Notes under the pieces: generated by a model
Seen by the model: only the letters and a program-made list of their open reading frames with translations
Database searches by the model: none
Told to the model about the DNA's origin: nothing
In this document: positions 8,746 through 17,440 of the stretch, in pieces
How positions within the stretch are numbered: the first letter of the stretch is position 1
How the letters are laid out: every line of letters begins with the position of its first letter
Origin: Teredinibacter purpureus
Lineage (GTDB): Bacteria; Pseudomonadota; Gammaproteobacteria; Pseudomonadales; Cellvibrionaceae
Length of the DNA: 64,000 nucleotides
Direction of reading: 5' to 3'
Assembly: GCF_014217335.1 (NCBI RefSeq)
Contig: NZ_CP060092.1
Location: 4,371,501 to 4,435,500 of the forward strand
Program-made: the position numbers and the translations under genes

Positions 8746-8785
8746 ATACCAAAAAAAACCGGCCAAGGCCGGTTTTTTTTGGTAT
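8746..8785. terminator. Bidirectional terminator, 40-base near-perfect palindrome
   Basis: ATACC, eight A, CCGGCC, a 2-base loop AA, then GGCCGG, eight T and GGTAT form arms of 19 bases. The A and T runs give a U tract in both directions, serving the bufferin operon (plus) and manB (minus). Confidence 0.9.
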
Positions 8786-8800
8786 TAACAGCTAAAGAAA

Positions 8801-10163
8801 TTAAGCATCGTACTGTTTAACCAGGCCTAACAATTCCTCTGTTTTCGCTTCCATTAAGCCTTGATCAGCGCGGCTTTCAATATTTAAGCGCAGGACAGGC
8901 TCCGTACTGGATGAGCGTATATTTAATCGCCACTGTGCAAACTCCATTGATAAACCATCGATTTTTTTTAATAATCAATGCAGAAGAGCGGTAATGCTCT
9001 TCTATCGAAGTAATTATTTTTACAGGATCGTTTACCGTGTTATTTCGCTCGCCACTACACGGAAATTTTGCAACACGATCTTTCACCAATTCAGATAACG
9101 TCTTACCTGTAGTGCTCATTAACTCTGTCACCAACAACCAAGGGATATTGCCATTATCACAATAAGCAAAATCTCGGAAATAATGATGAGCGCTCATTTC
9201 ACCGCCATAGACGGCATCTTCTGCACGCATTTTTTCTTTGATGAAGGCATGCCCTGTTTTACTTTCAATCGCAATACCACCTTCAGCCTCGGCCAAGTCA
9301 ATGGTATTCCACGTTAATCGAGGATCATGCACAACTTTTGCACCGGGGTTTTTCTTTAAGTAAGCCGCGGCCAATAAACCAACAACATAATACCCTTCAA
9401 TAAACACACCGTTTTCATCAAAGAAGAAGCAGCGATCAAAATCACCGTCCCAAGCAAAACCTAGGTCAGCCTTATGTTCCTTTACTGCATCAATAGTTGC
9501 GCCGCGCTTCTCGACCAAAAGCGGGTTAGGAATACCATTAGGGAAGTTGCCGTCAGGATTATGATGAATTTTAATAAATTCAAAAGGCAAATGAGGCTCT
9601 AAACCATCGACCACAGCACCAGCGCCACCATTACCCGCGTTACAGACAATTTTAAGCGGTTTTAAAGCTGAAATATCAACATATTCCAACAAATGTTCGA
9701 GGTATTCAGGGCGAATATCACGCTTTTCTACGCTACCCACAACCGCCGACGGCTTAAACTCACCACGCTCGGCAATAGTCTGTATATCATCCAAGCCGGA
9801 ATCACCCGAAATAGGCTCTGACCCTTTGCGCACCAATTTCATTCCGTTGTAATCCATAGGGTTATGGCTAGCCGTTACACAAATGCCACCATCAACGCCC
9901 AAGTGAAACGTTCCGAAATATACCTCTTCTGTACCCACTTGCCCCATATGTATAACGCTGGCGCCCGCTTCCGTAATGCCTTTAACCAAGGAATCGGTTA
10001 TCTCCGCGCTGGTCAAACGAATATCGTGGCCAACCACAACAGTTTTAGCATCGAGGTATTCAACGAACGCTCTACCAACGCGATACGCTACATCAGCATT
10101 AAGTTCTTCGGGAACACGGCCACGAATGTCGTACGCTTTGAAACAAGTAATATCAATTTTCAT
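8801..10163 (-). pseudogene. manB: Phosphomannomutase/phosphoglucomutase (CpsG-like) with a one-base homopolymer frameshift
   Basis: This encodes a PMM/PGM enzyme that moves the phosphate between positions 6 and 1 of mannose and glucose. The N-terminal 400 residues are intact: phosphoserine loop in [13 protein letters not shown], metal loop in [12 protein letters not shown], sugar loop [12 protein letters not shown]. As written the frame leaves the true protein at a run of eight A on the coding strand (8962-8969 on the plus strand) and stops at 8877. Removing one A restores [20 protein letters not shown] and STEPVLRLN, the phosphate-binding domain, and gives a 453-residue protein ending at 8801, the normal length. 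A sequencing error is at least as likely as a real mutation. It lies 17 bases after galU. Confidence 0.85.
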
Positions 10164-10180
10164 CTAACTTCAGTCCACCT

Positions 10181-11005
10181 TTAGTCTTGGGTATACAGAT
10201 TTTCGTAAACATAGTTGGTTGCATTCACAAAGCCTGCAACGCTTCCGCAGTCAAAACGACGACCTTTGAATTTATACGCCAACACACAACCGTTTTTAGC
10301 TTGCGTAAGGAGTGCATCAGTGAGCTGCACTTCATTATTTTTACCTGGCGGGGTATTTTCTATTATTTCAAAAATGTCGGGAGTTAAAATATAACGACCA
10401 ATGATAGCGAGATTACTGGGAGCATCTTCGGGTTCTGGTTTTTCTACCATGTTATCAACTTGGTAGAGCCCGTCTTTAATTTGCTTGCCAGCAATAACAC
10501 CAAACTTACTAATATCTTCTTTTGGCACTTCTTGTACCGCCACAATACTGCAACGAAACTGTTTATACAGTTTAACCATTTGTGATAAAACGCCTTCGTC
10601 CGCTACACATAAGTCATCCGATAGCACAACGCCGAAAGGCTGGTCACCAATTAAACGACGGCCATTTAAGATTGCATCACCGAGCCCTCTCATTTCACGC
10701 TGCCGCGTAAAAGAGAACGAACCTTTTGCCATTACGTCGCGAATAGACGCTAAGTAATCCTCTTTGGAGGAACCCGCTATTTGATGCTCTAGCTCATAGC
10801 TCACGTCGAAATGGTCCGCGATTGCACGCTTACCTCGACCGGTTACAAAACCAATTTCGGATAAACCCGCACCCAAGGCTTCTTCTACGCCATACTGCAC
10901 AAGTGGCTTGTTAACAACGGGTAACATTTCTTTGGGCATCGATTTTGTCGCAGGAAGAAAGCGGGTTCCATATCCGGCAACAGGAAATAAACATTTACTA
11001 ATCAT
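10181..11005 (-). CDS. galU: UTP-glucose-1-phosphate uridylyltransferase
   Basis: A 274-residue cytosolic enzyme that makes UDP-glucose from UTP and glucose 1-phosphate for surface polysaccharides and sugar interconversion. The nucleotide-binding motif FPVAGYGTRFLPATKSMPKE is at residues 7-26, followed by EEALGAGLSEIGFVTGRGK. The GVVLSDDLC motif (about residue 125) carries the metal-binding Asp, and NMVEKPEPEDAPSNL is the usual substrate loop near 193. Length is as in Pseudomonas GalU. An AAGG ribosome site lies upstream of the ATG. It heads a two-gene operon with the PMM/PGM gene, which would feed it glucose 1-phosphate. Confidence 0.95.
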   Translation of the reverse strand: MISKCLFPVAGYGTRFLPATKSMPKEMLPVVNKPLVQYGVEEALGAGLSEIGFVTGRGKRAIADHFDVSYELEHQIAGSSKEDYLASIRDVMAKGSFSFTRQREMRGLGDAILNGRRLIGDQPFGVVLSDDLCVADEGVLSQMVKLYKQFRCSIVAVQEVPKEDISKFGVIAGKQIKDGLYQVDNMVEKPEPEDAPSNLAIIGRYILTPDIFEIIENTPPGKNNEVQLTDALLTQAKNGCVLAYKFKGRRFDCGSVAGFVNATNYVYENLYTQD

Positions 11006-11415
11006 CTTTGATTCTACCTTCTTGGTATTAAATATTTTATCTGTTGAGCGTATCGCTAATGTGTGGTGTGAAAACTATACCAACTAATTGTTGAACTTTT
11101 ATTGAGCAAAGGCACCGAAAACGAGCAGTTTACGGCGTCATCAACATTGGCAGTATTTATTTGTAGCGTTCAATGCACTGAGTCACCCAATCCACAGAGG
11201 CTCTATTCTTAACACGCACGAAATATACCATATTCAATAACACTATAGTGCTTGATCGAGGCCTTGGTAGCGCTACCCTTTATATTTTATTGGCTGATAC
11301 GGTGTTTCGCCCGCCTCGCGACTGGACAAGCCCTATACACAGGGTAGAATGGCGGCTTTTTCCGGCTGGGTATCGCTTAAACTCGCCGCCAACTAACCAC
11401 GGATAATCTTCAGTC
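11006..11415. other. Intergenic region with divergent galU and fabA promoters
   Basis: A 410-base region without a convincing reading frame between divergent genes. A candidate promoter for fabA lies near its right end (separate entry). The galU side is AT-rich with several TATAGT/TAAAAT-like boxes, but none pairs with a good -35 box. I could not recognise a FabR or FadR palindrome by eye. Confidence 0.6.
11323..11350 (+). promoter_or_regulatory. Candidate sigma70 promoter of fabA
   Basis: TGGACA (11323-11328) and TAGAAT (11345-11350) are 16 bases apart, 65 bases before the fabA start codon. Confidence 0.5.
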
Positions 11416-11940
11416 ATGAATTCATTCGAACAGCAATCATCCTATAACCTGGAAGAGCTACTGGCCTGCGGTCAAGGCAAAATGTTTGGCCCAGGTAACG
11501 CACAGCTACCCGTACCCAATATGTTAATGCTGGACCGAATAACTCACATCAGCCAAGCTGGCGGTGAGTTTGGCAAGGGCGAAATCATTGCCGAATTGGA
11601 TATCAAAGATGACTTGTGGTTCTTTGACTGCCACTTCCCCGGAGATCCCGTAATGCCTGGCTGTCTGGGCTTAGACGCCATGTGGCAGTTAGTCGGTTTT
11701 TTCCTTGCATGGAAAGGGAACCCCGGTCGCGGACGCGCGCTTGGCTGTGGCGAAGTTAAATTCACAGGCCAAATACTCCCGTCGAACGGTAAAGTAACGT
11801 ATCACATCAACCTAAAACGCGTTATTGAACGCAAGTTGGTAATGGGGATAGCCGATGGTCGAGTGTCGGTTGACGGCAAAGACATTTACTTTGCTAAAGA
11901 CCTAAGAGTTGGCCTATTTAGCAATACCGACAGCTGGTAG
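11416..11940 (+). CDS. fabA: 3-hydroxydecanoyl-ACP dehydratase/isomerase
   Basis: A 174-residue hot-dog-fold enzyme that dehydrates 3-hydroxydecanoyl-ACP and isomerises the trans-2 to the cis-3 decenoyl product, the branch point of anaerobic unsaturated fatty acid synthesis. The catalytic His is in [14 protein letters not shown] (about residue 74) and the catalytic Asp in [13 protein letters not shown] (about 88). The length is close to the 172 residues of E. coli FabA. The fabB gene, which uses the cis product, follows on the same strand, the usual arrangement in pseudomonads and relatives. Confidence 0.97.
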   Translation: MNSFEQQSSYNLEELLACGQGKMFGPGNAQLPVPNMLMLDRITHISQAGGEFGKGEIIAELDIKDDLWFFDCHFPGDPVMPGCLGLDAMWQLVGFFLAWKGNPGRGRALGCGEVKFTGQILPSNGKVTYHINLKRVIERKLVMGIADGRVSVDGKDIYFAKDLRVGLFSNTDSW

Positions 11941-12011
11941 TTCGCTAACAGAATTCGAGCTAGCGGTATGGCATAATGCCGCCGCGATCTGACTAGATTA
12001 TGAGGAATAAT

Positions 12012-13229
12012 ATGAAACGCGTTGTGGTCACTGGCATGGGTATCAGCTCATGCATCGGTAACGATATAGACACAGTACTCGCCTCTTTAAAAGCGGGAAA
12101 ATCCGGTATACGGTTTAATGAAAGCTATCAAGAACATGGGTTTCGCAGCTTGGTTTCTGGCTCTGTCGATATCGACTTAAAAGACCATATCGATCGTAAA
12201 GTGCTGCGTTTCATGGGCGATGCCGCCGGATTCGCCTACGTTGCAATGCAACAGGCCGTTCTCGACTCCGGGCTAGAAGCGAACCAAGTGTCAAACGAAC
12301 GCACAGGCATTGTTGTGGGTTCAGGTGGCGCGACTACCTCTAGCGTAGTGGAGTCAGCCGACATTATCCGTAGCCGCGGCGTAAAACGCGCAGGACCTTA
12401 CCGTGTCACACAAACAATGGGAAGCACGACCTCGGCGTGCCTAGCCACCCCCTTCAAGATCAAGGGCGTTAACTACTCCATCTCGTCGGCTTGCGCCACC
12501 AGTGCTCACTGCATTGGCAATGCGATGGAACTGATTCAACTCGGCAAGCAAGACGTTGTCTTTGCCGGAGGTGGTGAAGAAGAGCACTGGACTCTCACGG
12601 GCCTCTTCGATGCCATGGGCGCCCTTTCAACCAAATATAACGACACTCCAGAGAAAGCCTCTAGACCTTACGATGCGAACCGCGATGGGTTTGTTATTGG
12701 TGGTGGTGGTGGCTGTCTGGTGATCGAATCTCTGGATCACGCCTTGGCACGTGGCGCTAAAATATATGGCGAGCTCATCGGCTACGGAGCAACTTCAGAC
12801 GGCTACGACATGGTTGCCCCCTCTGGCGAAGGCGCTATTCGCTGCATGAGACAAGCCTTACAAAACGTAGATGCGGCGACTATCGACTACATCAATTCAC
12901 ATGGCACCAGTACACCAGTAGGTGACCTTGCCGAATTGCGAGCAGTGCGAGAAACCTTCGGCGCCAATACTCCTGCTATTAGCTCAACAAAATCACTCAC
13001 GGGCCACTCCTTAGGTGCTACTGGCGTTCAAGAAGCGATATACACTTTGCTTATGATGAAGCATAGCTTCATTGCAGGCTCATCGAATATCGAAACACTG
13101 GACCCTGAAGCTGATGGTTTGAATATTGTACCTACAGCAAAAGACGCAGATATTAATATCGCCATGTCGAATAGCTTTGGCTTTGGCGGCACCAATGCGA
13201 CACTTGTTTTCCAAAAGTTTGCAGGTTGA
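12012..13229 (+). CDS. fabB: 3-oxoacyl-ACP synthase I
   Basis: A 405-residue beta-ketoacyl-ACP synthase I that elongates the cis-3-decenoyl-ACP made by FabA. The thiolase fold carries the Cys-His-His triad: Cys in [14 protein letters not shown] (about residue 163), His in [11 protein letters not shown] (about 298) and His in [12 protein letters not shown] (about 333). The C-terminal glycine loop [15 protein letters not shown] is present. I chose the ATG at 12012 because GAGGAA lies 6 bases upstream; an in-frame ATG at 12000 would overlap that ribosome site. A strong terminator follows 12 bases after the stop. Confidence 0.96.
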   Translation: MKRVVVTGMGISSCIGNDIDTVLASLKAGKSGIRFNESYQEHGFRSLVSGSVDIDLKDHIDRKVLRFMGDAAGFAYVAMQQAVLDSGLEANQVSNERTGIVVGSGGATTSSVVESADIIRSRGVKRAGPYRVTQTMGSTTSACLATPFKIKGVNYSISSACATSAHCIGNAMELIQLGKQDVVFAGGGEEEHWTLTGLFDAMGALSTKYNDTPEKASRPYDANRDGFVIGGGGGCLVIESLDHALARGAKIYGELIGYGATSDGYDMVAPSGEGAIRCMRQALQNVDAATIDYINSHGTSTPVGDLAELRAVRETFGANTPAISSTKSLTGHSLGATGVQEAIYTLLMMKHSFIAGSSNIETLDPEADGLNIVPTAKDADINIAMSNSFGFGGTNATLVFQKFAG

Positions 13230-13241
13230 TAAAACACCACT

Positions 13242-13286
13242 GTTAGACCAAAAAAAGCGCCTAATAGGCGCTTTTTTTGGTCTAAC
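13242..13286. terminator. Bidirectional terminator, 45-base perfect palindrome
   Basis: Two perfect 22-base arms (starting GTTAGACC and ending GGTCTAAC) surround one central base. Seven A and seven T inside the arms provide U tracts on both strands, ending fabB (plus) and the RmlD-like gene (minus). Confidence 0.9.
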
Positions 13287-13293
13287 CTCTACG

Positions 13294-14185
13294 TTATTGC
13301 CGCACAGACTGCCGCTTCTCTTCTACCAAATGCTGATCATGTAGCCACCGACGTACGAGCGATTTAAAACCGTGCCGCCAAGAAGGAAACTGAATACCAA
13401 AGTCATCGGTACAATTCCGACCGTTTAGGTTACCGTTACCTAACAACAAACGCCCTTCTTCTTTCCCCGATATTACCTGAGGCATTGTGAGCGACAAGCC
13501 TGCTTCAGCATTGATCATACGCACAGTTGCATCCACAAATTCCGCTTCGGAACTCTGATCAGAGCTACGCAAATGATACACACCCCAGTTTTCTGCGCCA
13601 CAAAAAAACCTGATGAATGAGGGTGATAAGGCTGCGAATCACAAAACCTGCAGACACCAAACTAAAGCGATGGTGATCAGATACAGGGGGTAACTCGCCA
13701 ACTAATAATTTAGGGATAATTCGACCGAATAAACTACAAGGAACTAGATCTAATATCCACGGTAACCGCAACACGATAGAAGAGGGGCACACCAACGCGC
13801 CTGTCTCCATCGATAAAATCCGCCGCCCCAGCTCATTGCTTGGCTGAGGCATATCCACCTCACCAACGCCCTGAGGGCAATAATTGTCACCAAAAACACG
13901 GAATGAAGATAACTGAATTAAAGGCACGCTTTTCGCTTTGCATGCCTTCGCAAGACTTCTCGCCGCGGCGATATCGCTAGCACTCACATCGACGCAAGAT
14001 TCCGGAAAGTGAATAACAAGGCTAGGCGATTTTTCATCGAAATAACCTGCGACCGCCGCCTCATCCGACCAGTTCAGGCTCTCAGCAGACGGTGTAAGCA
14101 ACACAAAAGGGTAATCTTCCATCACCCCCATAAACGCACTAGCGAGCGCGGTATCCGCTCGCCGAACAAGAATTCGATAACTCAA
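13294..14185 (-). pseudogene. RmlD-like sugar-nucleotide reductase family gene with a one-base frameshift
   Basis: This looks like a short NAD(P)-binding protein related to dTDP-4-dehydrorhamnose reductase (RmlD/SDR extended superfamily). The N-terminus MSYRILVRRADTALASAFMG replaces the usual glycine-rich loop with a poor match. Middle motifs include LVIHFPESCVDVS, the LIQLSSFRVFG segment that resembles the catalytic region, and ETGALVCPSSIVLRLPWILD. At 13602-13608 a run of seven A (plus strand) shifts the frame: removing one gives HQVFCGAENWGVYHLRS, which joins the downstream frame exactly, for a protein of about 296 residues. Whether the indel is real or a read error is unknown. Its function near ssb is unclear. 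Confidence 0.7.
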
Positions 14186-14194
14186 GTGAATACC

Positions 14195-14749
14195 CTAAAA
14201 TGGGATGTCGTCATCAAAACTATCCATAGCGGGTGGCGGAGCAGCATGAGACGTTTGCTGCGGCGCTGGCGCGTGTTGCTGTTGCTGTTGCTGTTGCTGG
14301 TTTGGATTTTGCTGTTGCATCGGAGCGGGAGCCGCTTGCGGCTGATTAGGCGCTGCTGCAGGAGCACCCTGCTGAAAGCCACCGCCGTAATTTTGATTTT
14401 CGCCACCCTGACGCGCGTCGAGCATTTGCATTTCGGCGGCTACTATTTCAGTGGTGTAACGGTCTTGACCATCTTGCCCCTGCCATTTACGAGTGCGCAA
14501 GGCGCCTTCAATATACACTTTACTGCCTTTGCGAAGATACTCGCCGGCGATCTCTGCTAGACGATTAAAAAAGACTACACGGTGCCATTCTGTACGTTCT
14601 TGAGGCTGCCCAGACTGCTTATCTTTCCAAGCCTCAGAAGTGGCCACACTGATATTGGTCACGGCACCTCCGGAAGGCATATACTTAGTTTCAGGATCTT
14701 GACCTACATTTCCCACCAAAATCACTTTATTTACGCCTCTGCTGGCCAC
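14195..14749 (-). CDS. ssb: Single-stranded DNA-binding protein
   Basis: A 184-residue SSB that coats single-stranded DNA in replication, repair and recombination. Residues 1-110 form the OB fold, with the start [19 protein letters not shown], the core [21 protein letters not shown] and the [11 protein letters not shown] strand. A Gln/Pro/Ala-rich flexible linker follows (about 122-172) with an uninterrupted Gln run. The acidic tip DSFDDDIPF, the docking site for repair partners, closes the protein. In Pseudomonas ssb also follows an MFS gene next to uvrA, as here. Confidence 0.97.
   Translation of the reverse strand: MASRGVNKVILVGNVGQDPETKYMPSGGAVTNISVATSEAWKDKQSGQPQERTEWHRVVFFNRLAEIAGEYLRKGSKVYIEGALRTRKWQGQDGQDRYTTEIVAAEMQMLDARQGGENQNYGGGFQQGAPAAAPNQPQAAPAPMQQQNPNQQQQQQQQHAPAPQQTSHAAPPPAMDSFDDDIPF
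14274..14299. repeat. Hexamer-type microsatellite in the ssb linker
   Basis: Four consecutive TGTTGC-type units (CAACAG on the coding strand) encode part of the poly-Gln linker of SSB. Such a tract can change length by slippage without shifting the frame in units of three or six. Confidence 0.75.
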
Positions 14750-14870
14750 GTTAACTCTCCTATATCAAATAATGATTCAAATCTGGCTATCGATCGATTC
14801 TAGCGACTTTTCACTGCTTTGGCTCCACCTAAATTTAGCAGAACAATACCTTTACAGTATTGCCTAGCAA

Positions 14871-16214
14871 TCAAGAATTACGCTGCAACACGCGATTAAG
14901 CTCACTCTCATCGAACACTCTTTTATCCACCTTTAAGTAAAGCAAAGCGTCTTCACTCACGAACAACACATCCTCAACACCCGGCACTGCCAAAACACAC
15001 GCAGTAGCATTAAAATTTTGGGCAACACTGACGCTCACACTACTAAGATACCGCGGGCTTTTCATGGTTACAGCAAAGGCAAACCAAACCGCTACAACAA
15101 CAGCCCCCAACAGATAAACTTCTGAAGGGCCATAATACTCTAACAACCAACCACCACTAACGCCTCCAGCAAATGCACCTAGAAATTGGCTGGTTGAATA
15201 TATTCCCATCGCCGTACCTTTAGCGCCAGCGGGCGCTATTTTACTCACAAGAGACGGCAGGCTCGCTTCCAACAAATTGAATGCTGTAAAAAAAAGCAAT
15301 AAAAGCGTTAACCAAACAACAATCGAAGCATTGACCTGAGACAACACGGCTAAACTGAACCCCAGTAAAGCGACCGCCCCCACGAACACCGTTTTAACGC
15401 GTCGCTTACGCTCGGCAAACATCACTAGAGGCAACATCAAAACAAAAGCGATACCCAACAACCCCAAATAAACGAGCCAATGAGAATCGCGCGATACCGC
15501 AAATCGCTCTTCAAGCATAAGCGGTACAACTAAAAATGCGGCCATTAGCACAAAGTGCAAAACGAAAATCCCCCAGTTCAAGCGCAACAACTGGGTATCT
15601 TTTAGGCTGGCGAGAATTAATGCTGGAATTGCGCCCGTATCACGGTGCGATGCAGATAAACGCGGCGGGCTGGGGACCACGAAAAGCAGTACTAACAGAC
15701 CTATAAGCGCCAATAGGGCTGAAACGCCAAACACACCACCTAAGCCAACACTGGACGCAATACCCGGCCCCACTATCATTGCCACAGAAAAAGATAAGCC
15801 GATAGAGGCCCCAATAGCGGCCATAGCTTTCGTACGATTTTCTTCCGACGTAAGATCGGCCACCATTGCCATAATTGCACTTGCGATAGCACCACTGCCC
15901 TGTAAGGCCCTGCCTAAAATAAGCCCTTCTATTGAACTGGCAAGCGCCGCGACCAAACTACCAATGGCAAAGATAACTAAACCGAGAAAAATAACGGGCT
16001 TTCGCCCCCAGATATCGGACAGCAACCCCAAAGGAATCTGAAACAGAGCCTGAGTGAGGCCATAAACACCTAACGCTAGCCCTAAGAGCGCAGGACTGGC
16101 TCCGCGATATTCGCCACCGTATAACATCAAGACAGGCAGCACCATAAACAACCCAAGCATACGAAATGCGTAAAGCGATGCTAAGGATGCAACCGTTTTA
16201 ACCTGAGAGTGCAA
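14871..16214 (-). CDS. Major facilitator superfamily transporter, YajR-like
   Basis: A 12-helix MFS drug/proton antiporter-type protein with a C-terminal cytosolic domain. The segment SLYAFRMLGLFMVLPVLMLY is the first helix; motif A appears as GLLSDIWGRKPVIFLG, and GRALQGSGAIASAIMAM is a further DHA1-type signature. The last 75 residues (from about VSVSVAQNFNATACVLAVPG) match the ferredoxin-like YAM domain of E. coli YajR. I prefer the TTG at 16214, which has CGAGGA 8 bases upstream; an in-frame GTG at 16292 has no ribosome site. The substrate is unknown. The uvrA/MFS/ssb neighbourhood is conserved in pseudomonads. Confidence 0.87.
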   Translation of the reverse strand: MHSQVKTVASLASLYAFRMLGLFMVLPVLMLYGGEYRGASPALLGLALGVYGLTQALFQIPLGLLSDIWGRKPVIFLGLVIFAIGSLVAALASSIEGLILGRALQGSGAIASAIMAMVADLTSEENRTKAMAAIGASIGLSFSVAMIVGPGIASSVGLGGVFGVSALLALIGLLVLLFVVPSPPRLSASHRDTGAIPALILASLKDTQLLRLNWGIFVLHFVLMAAFLVVPLMLEERFAVSRDSHWLVYLGLLGIAFVLMLPLVMFAERKRRVKTVFVGAVALLGFSLAVLSQVNASIVVWLTLLLLFFTAFNLLEASLPSLVSKIAPAGAKGTAMGIYSTSQFLGAFAGGVSGGWLLEYYGPSEVYLLGAVVVAVWFAFAVTMKSPRYLSSVSVSVAQNFNATACVLAVPGVEDVLFVSEDALLYLKVDKRVFDESELNRVLQRNS

Positions 16215-16596
16215 AGGTCTAATTCCTCGGATTTTAAAAGAGGGCGATTCTAACAGGCCGATCCATTTGGCGACACCGCTAGCGCCTTCCACGCGAAGAA
16301 TTAGACCGCTAGAACCCCCATTGTGCGGTACCTCACACCCATTTCACCCCTCAAGTATGAAAAGGAGACCGCAAATTTAACGCGCCAATGTAACCCGTAC
16401 CAACCCTCTCCCCCCACTTAAGAATGAGGTTTATGTCCCTATGGCGCGTATTTAATAAGCCTTTTTGGTACTAGGTGTACCAATAATCGGGTACAATGCT
16501 CAATGATTCTCCCGCTCGGGGAAGATAACAACAATAAATCAACTTCATACTTCATCGTCAAGATTGGGGAAGTGTGGACCGAAATCAGGTAATGAT
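16215..16596. other. Intergenic region between the MFS and LuxR-type genes
   Basis: A 382-base divergent control region. It holds the GTAC palindrome described separately and a TACAAT box at 16492-16497 that could be a -10 element for the LuxR-type gene. No gene or other repeat was seen. Confidence 0.55.
16465..16483. promoter_or_regulatory. Perfect inverted repeat upstream of the LuxR-type regulator
   Basis: TTGGTAC (16465-16471) and GTACCAA (16477-16483) flank TAGGT. The dyad is 8 bases before a TACAAT box, so a bound protein would control that promoter. Autoregulation by the downstream HTH protein is one option. Confidence 0.45.
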
Positions 16597-17259
16597 GTGT
16601 CTATATTAGAATCAGACACTGTAGTGCAAGGTAACAATATCGTCCTTTTCTCAGCCAATAGCAGCCTCCAAACAGGGCTTCTGGCTAAATTAATCGGCGA
16701 AGAATTACAACTTGACTGCAGCGTCCACAGAGAGCTTGGATCAGTACCCGCTGGTACAAATGTGATACTGATCGATTGCAATGGTCAAGACCTGGAAACA
16801 CTCAGTGAATTTGTTCGCGAGATTCAAAATACTCTCGAAAACGTTAATGCCGCACTCCTCAACGCTGAATATGAAAGCGAACAGGAATCACTGCTTGATT
16901 GGCCCTGTGTTTCCGGCTTGTTCTACGTAGATTCAGAGCAGGAACAACTCATCCGCGGATTAAAATGTCTGCTAGAAGGCGACTTCTGGGTGCCCCGCCG
17001 ACTACTTCATACATTTTTGGACAAAAACAGAAAAGCACCTTCGAACATTAAACGACCGAATGTAAAACTAACAAAGCGCGAAAAACAAATTCTGAAATTA
17101 ATCAAAGAAGGCGCCACAAACGCTGATATTTCCGAATCATTGTCCGTTAGTGAGCATACAGTCAAAAGCCACCTTTATAACGTATACAAAAAGATTGGCG
17201 TGCGTAACCGTCTCGAGGCCAGTAACTGGGTACGCGATATGGACGATCTAGATAACTAA
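16597..17259 (+). CDS. LuxR/CsgD-type transcriptional regulator
   Basis: A roughly 220-residue regulator, the size of CsgD. The C-terminal LuxR-type helix-turn-helix is clear: [20 protein letters not shown], then [20 protein letters not shown] and [14 protein letters not shown] (about residues 154-212). The N-terminal part ([32 protein letters not shown]) resembles a degenerate receiver domain: it lacks the usual acidic pocket, although LIDC may mark the place of the phospho-acceptor strand. I prefer the GTG at 16597, preceded by AGGT at 6 bases; an in-frame TTG at 16564 has no ribosome site. It stands between the MFS and uvrA genes, which are neighbours in pseudomonads, so it may have been inserted. 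Target genes are unknown. Confidence 0.8.
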   Translation: MSILESDTVVQGNNIVLFSANSSLQTGLLAKLIGEELQLDCSVHRELGSVPAGTNVILIDCNGQDLETLSEFVREIQNTLENVNAALLNAEYESEQESLLDWPCVSGLFYVDSEQEQLIRGLKCLLEGDFWVPRRLLHTFLDKNRKAPSNIKRPNVKLTKREKQILKLIKEGATNADISESLSVSEHTVKSHLYNVYKKIGVRNRLEASNWVRDMDDLDN

Positions 17260-17282
17260 AACGCTAAGACATACCTCACACC

Positions 17283-17310
17283 AAAACCCGGATTGTTCCG
17301 GGTTTTTTAT
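17283..17310 (+). terminator. Rho-independent terminator of the LuxR-type gene
   Basis: AAAACCCGGA (17283-17292) pairs with TCCGGGTTTT (17297-17306) around TTGT, followed by further T residues. Confidence 0.85.
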
Positions 17311-17367
17311 TGCCCCCAATCCCATAAAGTTAATGTAAAAGTCTAAACTTTCATCGAATGAAACGCG

Positions 17368-17373
17368 TATAAT
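17368..17373 (+). promoter_or_regulatory. Candidate -10 box of uvrA
   Basis: A perfect TATAAT lies 67 bases before the uvrA start. No convincing -35 box is at the right distance. I could not find a LexA-type CTG-N10-CAG operator nearby, unlike E. coli uvrA. Confidence 0.4.
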
Positions 17374-17440
17374 TTCCGGTTGGCTAATCTCGCTTCGCGA
17401 TTTGCCCCGTAACCCCCATTTTTTAACCGGACAATAATCT

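Noticed and set aside
14009..14560. 183-codon plus-strand frame opposite ssb
   Set aside because: It is the shadow of the ssb and RmlD-like coding region; Leu/Arg runs come from the Gln repeat read in reverse, and there is no ribosome site.
17341..17440. LexA/SOS box before uvrA
   Set aside because: No CTG-N10-CAG site could be found by eye, so SOS control is not claimed.
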